A DNA stretch of 13,770 nt, taken from Elusimicrobiota bacterium (GTDB taxonomy: Bacteria; Elusimicrobiota; Elusimicrobia; Elusimicrobiales; Elusimicrobiaceae). The notes below the pieces were generated by a model, which was not told the origin of the DNA, searched no databases, and saw only the letters and a program-made list of their open reading frames with translations. Below, one piece after another: positions 6,626-13,537 of the stretch (positions are counted from its first letter, which is position 1; each line of letters begins with the position of its first letter). The translations under genes were made by a program, and so were the position numbers. Location: assembly GCA_031258375.1 (NCBI GenBank), contig JAIRMX010000065.1:1-13770 (forward strand). Reading direction: 5' to 3'.

Positions 6626-7326
6626 TAATTTTTTCCGACGAACGCTTGGCGGCGCTTGGCGCGGTTTGCGGCACGGCTTCAAGGCACGGCGGCAGCGGGC
6701 GAAACATAAAAAATTTGAAAAGATTTTTTGACATACTTAATATTGATTTTTCAAATATGCTGCGGCTGAAACAAACGCACGGCGAAAAAATAATCGATAT
6801 CCTCGCGGAAAAAGATTTTCTTTCTTACAAAAAATCCAAACCGCAGGAAGCAGACGCGTGGCTGCTCGGCAAGGACGGAGCGGGCGTAATAATTCTTACT
6901 GCCGATTGCGCGCCGCTTTATGTTTGGGACAACGGGGGAAAGTTCATCGGGCTTGCGCATTGCGGCTGGCGCGGCGTGGTAAGCGGACTGCCGTCTAAAC
7001 TGGCAAAAAGAATAAAAGAAAAAGCCGGCAATAACGCAAAATTATGCGCTTATATAGGGCCGCATATTAACTCTTGCTGTTTTGAAGTTAAAAACGACGT
7101 GGCAAGTATGTTCGGGCAAGAATCGATAATAAAAAGAGACGGCAGAATTTTTGTCGACCTGACAAAAGAAATTACTTGCCAATTAATTTCAAACGGCGTC
7201 GGCTTGGGAGATATAAAAAGCGAATGCAAATGCCGCTGCACCTGCTGCGACGCGGAAAACTTCTTTTCTTACCGGCGCGACGGAACAAAAAACGCGCTTA
7301 TATCTTTTGCGTATAAAGCCGTATAA
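6622..7326 (+). CDS. pgeF: PgeF/YfiH family (laccase-domain) protein, probable peptidoglycan editing factor
   Basis: This is a member of the YfiH/DUF152 family. E. coli PgeF removes the wrong precursor UDP-MurNAc-L-Ser; other family members act as purine nucleoside phosphorylases or were described as polyphenol oxidases. The 234-residue protein has the family's metal-site residues: His53 in LKQTHGE, Cys96 in TADCAP and His113 in LAHCGWRG. Also present are IGPHINSCCFEV and the C-terminal FFSYRRDG. Typical members read HAGWRG, so Ala to Cys is a small deviation. A Cys cluster (CKCRCTCC) lies near the C-terminus. The four-base overlap with murI supports a cell-wall role, but the substrate cannot be read from sequence. 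PgeF-type is preferred because of that neighbour. Confidence 0.88.
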   Translation: MIIFSDERLAALGAVCGTASRHGGSGRNIKNLKRFFDILNIDFSNMLRLKQTHGEKIIDILAEKDFLSYKKSKPQEADAWLLGKDGAGVIILTADCAPLYVWDNGGKFIGLAHCGWRGVVSGLPSKLAKRIKEKAGNNAKLCAYIGPHINSCCFEVKNDVASMFGQESIIKRDGRIFVDLTKEITCQLISNGVGLGDIKSECKCRCTCCDAENFFSYRRDGTKNALISFAYKAV

Positions 7327-7350
7327 ATTATTTGCGCGCGGTTCAAGACT

Positions 7351-7398
7351 GGGGTTTTCTAAAGAAAAGACCCCCACCCCCCCACCTCGCGGTGGGGG
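7351..7398. repeat. C-rich double hairpin between convergent genes
   Basis: Two inverted repeats fill the gap between pgeF and the pilin gene. The first pairs GGGGTTTT (7351-7358) with AAAAGACCCC (7365-7374) with a GA bulge. The second is a perfect 8-bp stem CCCCCACC/GGTGGGGG (7379-7386 and 7391-7398) with loop TCGC. Between them lies CCCCCACCCCCCC. Neither is followed by a clear T run on either strand, so neither is a standard terminator. On the pilin coding strand the tract is strongly G-rich and could form a quadruplex. Confidence 0.6.
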
Positions 7399-7410
7399 AA
7401 GTTCATGCCA

Positions 7411-7561
7411 TCATAAAGGAATTGCAGTCGAACCGACTACTTCATAGACATATGGACAATATTGAACCTTTGCAAAAGAACATTCACAACTTTTAGTACC
7501 AGATCTTACTGTTACTCCTGACGCAAGCTTACAGACCTGTGTAAGCTGGCAAGTTCTCACA
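7411..7561 (-). other. Out-of-frame Cys-rich continuation of the pilin gene
   Basis: Beyond the point where the pilin gene stops in its own frame, the frame shifted by one base stays open to a TGA at 7411-7413. It encodes a plausible protein tail: CVRTCQLTQVCKLASGV and then SCECSFAKVQYCPYVYEVV. With about five to six cysteines in roughly 50 codons it has the same character as the upstream Cys-rich domain. That is unlikely for a random frame here. The two frames could be joined within the TGTGTG at 7558-7563. Adding one TG unit there would give a single 552-residue protein. This may be a frameshift mutation, a sequence error or, less likely, a programmed shift. Confidence 0.5.
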
Positions 7562-9067
7562 CATCGTAATTGAAAGACTTTGACACCTTGCATTGCATTC
7601 GGTAGCACTAGGAGTAAGAGTAGACGTCGCTATATTAACGATATAATTGAATTTTACCTCATATTCTGGGTCACATGTCCCGGGAGAATCTTTCCAAGCC
7701 CCGTTCACACACCTTTGTGTAGTTCGTGCAGTACAGTTACCGCATCTTTCGTATCCTTGTGTTGACCCATTGACACATTGGTTGCATTCTATACATACAC
7801 TAGGACATCCAGATATATCGGAATATGTCTTACATCCAGCAGAACAAGATGATACGGCGGGACATGCAGCGCATGACTTGCCGGTATAATAATATCCGCT
7901 CTTACACTGGCAGTTATTATCACAGCCAGCCGTTCCGGCCGTACACACTCCCTCTCCCGCGCAGCTCCCGCTCCATACTACGTCCTTCCATTTTCCTGTT
8001 GCACTATTACACTCTGTCGTCCCGCTCTCCTTCCCGCACTTATTTCCGCAGTCTCTTGTAACCTCCGGTTTCTCCCCCGTACACTCTTTTGTTATTGCCG
8101 TACATTTGCTTTTATCCCACTCTCCGCATTCTCCTCCCCCGCATGTCGCGCTGCATTTCCTGCTGGCTTCTCCTCCTCCGTAAAGACTGCCGTCTATCTC
8201 CTTACACTCTTTACTCGTTTCCTGTGTCTGCGTAGGACTGCTGCATGTTCCTTCCCATCCGCTCCCATCCTCATTACACGTTTGCGTTCCGCATCCAGAC
8301 CCACAAGTTCTTGTCCCATTTGGCGTACATACTTGTGCAGTACATCCGCTCTCCGTACAGTTCGCCGCTCCCCCGCATGAATTTCTACATTGCAGACTCT
8401 TTCTCCCGTAATATCCGCTCGGACATCCTCCCCCATCATATGTTCCCGCTCCATACGGCGCCCAACAACTTCCCCTCCATCCTCCGCTCTCCCATTCCCC
8501 GCTCTTTATATTACACTCCACACTCCTTGTCTGCGTGCCGCATCCGCTGGCGCATGACTGACTGCTTGACGGCTTCTTCTTCAAGTCGCAATCCCTTGCA
8601 TTACATACTCTTCCTCCTTCTTCTACCAATTCCCCTAAACTCTCGCATATATCCCCGCTGCACCCTATCTTACTATCTTCATATCCCGTAGAAAACGTGA
8701 ACTTATCCTTATATTGCGCTGTTAAACACTTCTCTTCATCATTCATTACTAATTTGTAATCTCCTATTTCTATTATGCGCTTGTCAGACCCGTTTATCTT
8801 CTCTTTACTCTTCTTCTGCGTCAGTTGTCCCATATTCTCAAAACTAGCGTAATAATCCCTGCTGACTATATACCTGCCCGCCTGCTTCGTCTTTACTATC
8901 TCAAGCAAGTTCACCGCTTCTACCGCTCTTGCTTTTAATACGCTCTTTGTATACAGCGGATACGCTATTGCCGCTACTACCGCCGCTATCAATACCGCTA
9001 CCAGTATTTCAGTAAGCGTAAATCCTTCCTTGTTCTTTCCACCCTTTCTTATCCTTTCCTTATTCAT
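7529..9067 (-). CDS. Type IV pilin-like protein with large Cys-rich C-terminal domain
   Basis: The 512-residue product starts with a class III (prepilin) signal. After the 15-residue basic leader MNKERIRKGGKNKEG comes FTLTEILVAVLIAAVVAA, giving cleavage after Gly15, Phe at +1 and Glu at +5, then a hydrophobic assembly helix. This is typical of type IV pilins and type II secretion pseudopilins. A pilin-like region follows to about residue 110. The remainder is highly unusual: about 48 cysteines and repeats such as CASGCGTQTRSVEC and CGSGCGTQTC followed by G-x-W-x-G-x-C, recalling thrombospondin type 1 modules. The domain would be exported and disulfide-bonded. Strong ribosome binding (GGAGGAG, five bases upstream) supports the start. 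The gene has no pilus-assembly neighbours here. The 3' end appears frameshifted (see 7411-7561). The specific role, adhesin or pilus subunit, is unknown. Confidence 0.85.
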   Translation of the reverse strand: MNKERIRKGGKNKEGFTLTEILVAVLIAAVVAAIAYPLYTKSVLKARAVEAVNLLEIVKTKQAGRYIVSRDYYASFENMGQLTQKKSKEKINGSDKRIIEIGDYKLVMNDEEKCLTAQYKDKFTFSTGYEDSKIGCSGDICESLGELVEEGGRVCNARDCDLKKKPSSSQSCASGCGTQTRSVECNIKSGEWESGGWRGSCWAPYGAGTYDGGGCPSGYYGRKSLQCRNSCGGAANCTESGCTAQVCTPNGTRTCGSGCGTQTCNEDGSGWEGTCSSPTQTQETSKECKEIDGSLYGGGEASRKCSATCGGGECGEWDKSKCTAITKECTGEKPEVTRDCGNKCGKESGTTECNSATGKWKDVVWSGSCAGEGVCTAGTAGCDNNCQCKSGYYYTGKSCAACPAVSSCSAGCKTYSDISGCPSVCIECNQCVNGSTQGYERCGNCTARTTQRCVNGAWKDSPGTCDPEYEVKFNYIVNIATSTLTPSATECNARCQSLSITMCENLPAYTGL

Positions 9068-9256
9068 AATATCTCCTCCTGTTTAACTTCTTTAATTCAG
9101 ATACGTTTCATTTATGTTTACAAATACAAATCTTTTATTACTACATACAATTAATAATTCTATTTCAATACTATGCATTAAACTTATATGCTTACTGCGA
9201 TTAATCATTTTTATTCAATTTTATTTTATCTGTATAAATTAAGCGCCCTATTTTTA
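9068..9256 (-). other. AT-rich leader/spacer upstream of the pilin gene
   Basis: About 190 bases lie between the upstream terminator and the pilin ATG. They are AT-rich and contain no credible ORF. The only firm element is the GGAGGAG ribosome binding site next to the start. Several loose TTGAAA- or TATAAG-like hexamers occur, but none pairs with a partner at 16-18 bases, so I do not assign a promoter. Because the upstream unit ends in a terminator, the pilin promoter should nevertheless lie here. Confidence 0.4.
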
Positions 9257-9290
9257 ACAAAAAAAGACGCAGTCTTCTCAGACCGCGTCT
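9257..9290 (-). terminator. Intrinsic terminator of the small upstream unit
   Basis: On the minus strand AGACGC-G-GTCT pairs with AGAC-T-GCGTCT: six pairs, one mismatch and four pairs, with loop GAGA. A run of seven T, then GTT, follows. The T run lies only on the minus-strand side, so it ends transcription coming from the right. It sits 38 bases after the stop of the 64-codon ORF and before the pilin leader. Confidence 0.85.
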
Positions 9291-9327
9291 ATAAATCTAT
9301 CTCCCCTTACCCTAACTTCTTCCCTTC

Positions 9328-9522
9328 TTATACAATAACTCTATAACCTAAGATATACCCCCCCCCCCCCCCACAGGTGGCCGCCTTTTCTTCTCTTTTT
9401 ATCTCTTCTTTCTTTATCTTTTTCATATCTTCTTCCTCATTATTTTTCATTTTTTGCTTGCTCTTCTTCTTTTTTCTCTTTTCTTTCTTTTCCTCTTTCC
9501 CTTCTTTTTTTCCACAACTCAT
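9328..9522 (-). CDS. Small Lys/Glu-rich ORF containing a 15-G tract
   Basis: I do not recognise this 64-residue product. It starts MSCGKKEGK and is then almost entirely Lys/Glu (about residues 5-45). It continues AATCGGGGGY and ends with a short hydrophobic stretch (YILGYRVIV). The five glycines are encoded by 15 consecutive G, so a change in tract length would shift the frame. No signal peptide or known motif is seen. A good promoter (9537-9566) starts transcription about eight bases before the ATG, and an intrinsic terminator follows at 9257-9290, giving a self-contained transcript of about 270 bases. There is no clear Shine-Dalgarno sequence. It could be a small protein, a phase-variable remnant or a non-coding RNA. 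The low-complexity purine strand makes coding uncertain. Confidence 0.35.
   Translation of the reverse strand: MSCGKKEGKEEKKEKRKKKKSKQKMKNNEEEDMKKIKKEEIKREEKAATCGGGGGYILGYRVIV
9358..9372. repeat. Homopolymer tract of 15 C (15 G on the minus strand)
   Basis: Fifteen uninterrupted C occur on the plus strand, followed by ACAGGTGG. The tract lies in frame within the small minus-strand ORF. Runs of this length in bacteria are prone to slipped-strand mispairing and are typical of contingency loci. They are also prone to sequencing error, so the exact count is uncertain. Confidence 0.9.
9384..9512. repeat. Long polypyrimidine/polypurine tract
   Basis: About 130 bases are nearly all C and T on the plus strand (G and A on the minus strand), with only scattered purines. 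The tract encodes the Lys/Glu-rich part of the small ORF. Such tracts can adopt triplex structures and can be slippage-prone. No exact tandem unit is apparent. Confidence 0.75.
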
Positions 9523-9536
9523 TTTTTCTCTTATTA

Positions 9537-9566
9537 TTTATATACTATTTTATATTCTCCTGTCAA
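9537..9566 (-). promoter_or_regulatory. Strong promoter of the small G-tract unit
   Basis: On the minus strand a perfect -35 TTGACA (9561-9566) is followed after 18 bases by -10 TATAAA (9537-9542). Transcription would start near 9530, about eight bases before the small ORF. It is the best -35 box I find in the accessory segment. Confidence 0.65.
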
Positions 9567-9650
9567 GCTATTTTTAGATATCTATCATTTAAAAATCAAA
9601 AGCGAACGCTTGATAAAGGGATGCTTTAAGTAAAAAGGGAGGTTTAAAGT

Positions 9651-9883
9651 ATGAGGCAATTACATAAAAGATATGTCAGCGAGCAGGTAAAAGAGTTATT
9701 AGGAAGAGATGCGGGCGCATAAAGTTGAAAACAAACGGATTATCCCCTTATGAAGAGGTGCAGATAAGGACATACAGACTAAACAAAAAAATGAGCGAAC
9801 TGAAGTTTTGAAAAGATAAGAAGCTATTAGATGTAAAAAATATTAAAAACAAAGATTTAACAAAAGATCAAGAGGAATGTTAA
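9651..9883 (+). pseudogene. Degraded transposase/integrase remnant (tentative)
   Basis: A good ribosome binding site (GGGAGG, eight bases upstream) precedes an ATG opening MRQLHKRYVSEQVKELLGR, which ends after 23 codons. In another frame, open from about 9720, comes LSPYEEVQIRTYRLNKKMSE followed by LKF, a stop (TGA at 9809-9811) and KDKKLLDVKNIKNKDL up to a TAA at 9881-9883. From memory, these two pieces resemble the extreme N- and C-termini of IS481-like integrase-core transposases, with the catalytic middle deleted. The TGA would replace a Trp codon. The family assignment is tentative. That it is a broken gene rather than two small genes follows from the frame change and internal stop. It marks this segment as a past insertion site. 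Confidence 0.5.
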
Positions 9884-9914
9884 AACAGCATTTTATATTT
9901 TAATATATCGGAGA

Positions 9915-12539
9915 TTATATTATTTTTATCTTTTCTACAAAATTTCCCCATGAAACGGCGGTGCCGCCGCCTTGTGCGAAATCAGCTTTGCCGCCGCCGC
10001 GTCCGTCTATTGCAGCCGCTATTCTTTTGCAAATTTCGCCGGCATTTGGGCCGCCCGCAAAGCTTTTTACCACAAAAGATTTTTTGCCTTCTTTATCGGT
10101 TGACACTATTATAACTTTTCCCGAATTTTTTGCGGACATATTATCGGCAAGACTTCGAAGTTCTTTTATATCGGTTTCTCCCGCGTTAAATAAAATGGCG
10201 GCAATATTATTTTTAAGAGTTATTTCCTCGCGGGGCGGCGTTTGCATTGCAGAGCCGCTTAAAAGTTTACGGCGCAAATCCGCAATTTCTCCGCGCAAAT
10301 CTTTTTCCGTTTTAATCATCGATTCTATTTTATGGTCCAACTCCTGCGCGGAAGTATTTAAAAGTTTGCTTACAAACAATGCTTTATCGGAAGTTTCTTT
10401 CAAATAATCAATCGCGCTTAAGCCGGAGACAGCCTCTATACGGCGAACGCCGGCGCAAACCGCGCTGTCTTTAAGCAATCTTATAACCATAATCTCGCCC
10501 GTATTCTTAACGTGCGTGCCGCCGCAAAGTTCAAGACTTATTCTATTAAGCGGATCTTTAAAGCCGTCTCTTGCGATAATTACAAAACGCGCAGGGTCGG
10601 AATATTTCTCGCCGAGCAAAATGGTCGCGTTTAATTCTTGCGTGTCTTTTAGCGGACGCGCCTGCGTTTCTACCTTTAAATTAGCGGCAACGATATCGTC
10701 GGCGACATTCCAAACTTCCGCCATTTGCTCCGGCGTCGGAGTTGAAGAAACCGTATAATCAAATCTTAACTTTTGAGGGGAAACAAAAGATCCCGCCTGC
10801 CGCACGTTTTCGCCTAGAATTTTTTTTAAAGCGGCATTAATAACGTGAATTGCGCTGTGGTTTGAAGAGGTGCGAAGTCTTGTTGGAACGTCAACTTTAG
10901 CCGTTAATTTTTGCCCGACTTTAATATTGCATTTTATTATCGCGACTTTGTGCAGAAAAAGTTTTTCAAGCGGGCGCTGCGTGTCAAGCACGCGCAAAAT
11001 TACTTCGCCGTTTTTCTCCATAAGGCCGACATCGCCCACTTGCCCGCCTGATTCGGCATAAAAAGGCGTTTTATCAAGAACGACAAAACCTTCTTCGCTC
11101 AAAACGTCAACCGTTTTGTATTTTTTATCAAGCAAAGCAATCACGACGGCTTCTTCCTCCAGATTTTCGTAGCCCGTAAAAACCGTAGCTTTATTCTTGC
11201 CTTCAAGCTCCTGCAAAGCTATAACTTTTTCCTTTTCAAATTCGTCCGCAGCCGCTTTTGAAGTCTTTTTCGCTTCTTCCTGCGCGGCATAAAAACTTTT
11301 TTCATCAATTTCAATATTTTTTTCGGATAATATTTCTTTAGTTAATTCAAAAGGAAATCCGTAAGTTTCGTATAACCTAAAAACTTCCGCGCCGGATATT
11401 TTAGACGGTTTGTGTTTTATTAATTCCTGCAATTTCTGCTCGCCGTCGCTAAGCGTTCTGAAAAACGCCGCGCCTTCAGTCTTTAAAGTATTACTTATGT
11501 GCAAAACATTATTAGAAAGATCCGGATAAATATCTTTATAAATGCCGATTACCGAAGGGATAAGCTCATACATAAAAGGCCTGTCTCTGCCCGAGAGTTT
11601 CCCATAGCGCGCGGCTCTCCTTATAAGACGGCGCAATATATATCCTCGTCCTTCGTTGGAAGGCAAAACTCCTTCGGATATCAAAAAAGCCGCGGCGCGA
11701 ACATGATCGGCAATAATGCGAAGGGCGCTTGTTTCAAGCGGGGTTTCTCCTTTTATATCGAGTATTTTTTTTGCATTTTCTATAATAGGCAAAAACAAAT
11801 CCGTGTCATAGGGACTATCAACGTTTTGCATAATCATACAAAGGCGTTCAAGCCCCATGCCGGTATCGATATTTTTTTGCGGCAGCGGCTCGAGCGCGCC
11901 GTTTTCAAGACGGTTAAACTGCGTAAAAACCAAATTCCAAATTTCAACGTAACGCCCGCAATCGCAGGTAATAATTTTATCTTTGCATTCGCAACAGCCT
12001 TTATCCCCGCCAAAATCATAATAAATCTCCGAACACGGTCCGCACGGGCCTGTCGGTCCCATAGTCCAAAAATTATCTTTCTCCGCAAGTTCAAAAATAC
12101 GCTCTTTCGAAACAAGCCTTGACCAAATATCATAGGCTTCTTCGTCGCGGGGCGCAATGCCGCCTTTATAAATGCTGACGTAGAGCCGGTTTTTATCTAT
12201 GCCTAAAACATTCGTCAAATAATCCCAAGCCCATTCAACGGCTTCCTCTTTAAAATAATCGCCGAAAGAAAAATTGCCCAGCATTTCAAAAAAAGTCAGA
12301 TGACGTTTTGTAAATCCGACATTGTCAATATCTGTCGTGCGCAGACATTTTTGGGAAGTGGCCGCGCCTTTTAATTCTTTTTTAAGTCCTAAAAAATTCG
12401 CCTTAAACTGAACCATACCGGCCGAGGTAAAAAGCAAAGTCGGATCTCCGCGCGGGATGAGCGGGCTTGAAGGCAGTACCGGCAGGCCTTTATTTTTAAA
12501 ATAATTTAAAAAACTTTCGCGTATTTTCTGGCTTTTCAT
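9915..12539 (-). CDS. alaS: Alanyl-tRNA synthetase
   Basis: AlaRS charges tRNA-Ala and clears mischarged Ser/Gly-tRNA. The 874-residue protein has the usual length and all domains. The class II catalytic domain opens PSSPLIPRGDPTLLFTSAGM (about 23-42) and includes CLRTTDIDNVG and HLTFFEMLGNFSFGDYF. A Cys-rich insert after GPTGPCGPCSEIYYDFGG is typical of many bacterial AlaRS. The editing domain carries the zinc motifs HSAIH (His561, His565) and CGGTH (Cys672, His676). The C-terminal C-Ala domain ends with GRGGGKADFAQGGG. All key residues are present. It is divergent from the lipid kinase gene, with a 77-base gap; TATAAT (12561-12566) is a possible -10 without a good -35. No terminator is evident after its stop. 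Confidence 0.98.
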   Translation of the reverse strand: MKSQKIRESFLNYFKNKGLPVLPSSPLIPRGDPTLLFTSAGMVQFKANFLGLKKELKGAATSQKCLRTTDIDNVGFTKRHLTFFEMLGNFSFGDYFKEEAVEWAWDYLTNVLGIDKNRLYVSIYKGGIAPRDEEAYDIWSRLVSKERIFELAEKDNFWTMGPTGPCGPCSEIYYDFGGDKGCCECKDKIITCDCGRYVEIWNLVFTQFNRLENGALEPLPQKNIDTGMGLERLCMIMQNVDSPYDTDLFLPIIENAKKILDIKGETPLETSALRIIADHVRAAAFLISEGVLPSNEGRGYILRRLIRRAARYGKLSGRDRPFMYELIPSVIGIYKDIYPDLSNNVLHISNTLKTEGAAFFRTLSDGEQKLQELIKHKPSKISGAEVFRLYETYGFPFELTKEILSEKNIEIDEKSFYAAQEEAKKTSKAAADEFEKEKVIALQELEGKNKATVFTGYENLEEEAVVIALLDKKYKTVDVLSEEGFVVLDKTPFYAESGGQVGDVGLMEKNGEVILRVLDTQRPLEKLFLHKVAIIKCNIKVGQKLTAKVDVPTRLRTSSNHSAIHVINAALKKILGENVRQAGSFVSPQKLRFDYTVSSTPTPEQMAEVWNVADDIVAANLKVETQARPLKDTQELNATILLGEKYSDPARFVIIARDGFKDPLNRISLELCGGTHVKNTGEIMVIRLLKDSAVCAGVRRIEAVSGLSAIDYLKETSDKALFVSKLLNTSAQELDHKIESMIKTEKDLRGEIADLRRKLLSGSAMQTPPREEITLKNNIAAILFNAGETDIKELRSLADNMSAKNSGKVIIVSTDKEGKKSFVVKSFAGGPNAGEICKRIAAAIDGRGGGKADFAQGGGTAVSWGNFVEKIKII

Positions 12540-12616
12540 ATTAAAGATACCTAGTATAGGATTATAAAATATATGATATCATTTATGGTGAAATAATTTC
12601 TAACAAGGATGTGCTG
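12540..12616. promoter_or_regulatory. Divergent alaS / lipid kinase intergenic region
   Basis: The AT-rich 77-base gap must contain promoters for both genes. Toward alaS there is TATAAT (12561-12566, minus strand). Toward the kinase there are TATAAA- and TATGAT-like hexamers at about 12564-12576. No -35 box at 16-18 bases is convincing for either. AAGGA (12605-12609) is the kinase ribosome binding site, seven bases before the ATG. Confidence 0.4.
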
Positions 12617-13537
12617 ATGAAAAGGCTTTTTATAATTAATCCAAAATCCGGCGCAAAAAAGAAATCTAAACGGCTTGAAGAAATAATAAAAAAATATTTC
12701 CCGCAGGCGCATATCGCTTTTACCGAACGCAAAAACCACGCCAAAGAACTCGCGCAAAAAGCCGCGGCGGAAATTTATAATCAAGTTATAGTTGCCGGCG
12801 GCGACGGCACAATCAACGAAGCCGCGCAGAGTTTGGCCGGAAAGCAAACCGCGCTCGGCGTGATAGCGCTCGGCAGCGGCAACGGCTTTGCTAGGGAAAT
12901 CGGCGCGCCGCTTGACGATTTTGAAGCCGCATGTAAAAATATTTTGGCGGCGCGAGAAACTTCTTATGATTTGGGTCTTGCCAACGGCGAATATTTTTTA
13001 AATCTTGCCGGCTTGGGTTTTGAGGCCGATATAGCCGCGAGTTTTGACGAAATGGGAAAAACCGCCAAGCGCGGCAAATGGCCTTATTTCAAAATCGGCA
13101 TAAAACATTTTTTCAGCTATAAAGCCCCGCGTGCGCGCGTGGAAATTGACGGCAGTCCGTCGCAAAATATGAATTTGATAACTTTAGTCTTCAGCAACGG
13201 CCGCCAATATGGCAGCGGTTTTAAAATAGCGCCGCTTGCGAGTTTTGACGACGGTTTGCTTGATATGGTCGTTGTGGAAAAGACGAATATTTTCAAAATA
13301 CTTGCCGGCCTGCCGAATTTTTTAAAAAAAGATTTAACTCCCGTTGAAATCCGCAAATTCTATAAAATAAAAAAAGCCGTCGTTTATATTGACGGCTCTT
13401 TCAACTATCACATAGACGGCGAGCCGCGCCGCGCGAAAGAAAAACTGGAAATATCAATACTGCCTTGTTATATAAAAGTATTGACTGATAATAATTCTAT
13501 TAAAGATATCCCGCAGAATTCTTGTCTTTTATTCTAA
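12617..13537 (+). CDS. Lipid kinase of the diacylglycerol kinase catalytic family (DagK/YegS-like)
   Basis: The 306-residue protein belongs to the DAGK catalytic family, which phosphorylates diacylglycerol or related lipids with ATP at the inner membrane face. It opens KRLFIINPKSGAKKKSKRL, with the N-P-x-S-G phosphate-binding motif. The signature GGDGTINEA is at about residues 61-69 and GSGNGFAREIG at about 86-96. The C-terminal beta domain includes FSNGRQYGSGFKIAP and DGLLDMVVV, and it ends near YHIDGEP, all family-typical. The ATG at 12617 is preferred over an in-frame GTG two codons earlier, because AAGGA lies seven bases upstream of it and only one base from the GTG. The stop overlaps the convergent downstream gene. 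The natural lipid substrate is not evident. Confidence 0.93.
   Translation: MKRLFIINPKSGAKKKSKRLEEIIKKYFPQAHIAFTERKNHAKELAQKAAAEIYNQVIVAGGDGTINEAAQSLAGKQTALGVIALGSGNGFAREIGAPLDDFEAACKNILAARETSYDLGLANGEYFLNLAGLGFEADIAASFDEMGKTAKRGKWPYFKIGIKHFFSYKAPRARVEIDGSPSQNMNLITLVFSNGRQYGSGFKIAPLASFDDGLLDMVVVEKTNIFKILAGLPNFLKKDLTPVEIRKFYKIKKAVVYIDGSFNYHIDGEPRRAKEKLEISILPCYIKVLTDNNSIKDIPQNSCLLF

Noticed and set aside
7351..7398. Hairpins after pgeF as an intrinsic terminator
   Set aside because: No T run follows on the plus strand, and on the minus strand the stems are followed by G-rich sequence or a broken T/C stretch. Kept as a repeat only.
7371..7405. C-rich hairpin resembling a CRISPR repeat half
   Set aside because: It occurs once, with no second copy or regular spacing and no cas genes nearby.
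8194..8691. Open frames on both strands inside the pilin gene (for example plus-strand 8245-8691)
   Set aside because: They are composition artefacts of the Cys/Gly-rich coding strand. They have no ribosome binding site or protein motif and lie wholly within a gene with a clear prepilin signal and strong ribosome binding site.
9377..9577. Plus-strand Phe/Ser-rich open frame
   Set aside because: It is the complement of the polypurine tract; the hydrophobic composition comes from T/C repeats. The promoter and terminator around it point the other way.
9614..9895. Terminal inverted repeats around the transposase remnant (ATGCTTTAA versus ATGCTGTTTTAA on the other strand)
   Set aside because: The match is short and gapped and could arise by chance in AT-rich sequence. 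No target-site duplication was seen.
12611..12616. GTG at 12611 as the lipid kinase start
   Set aside because: It lies one base after the AAGGA ribosome binding site, too close for initiation. The ATG at 12617 has seven-base spacing and fits the family N-terminus.
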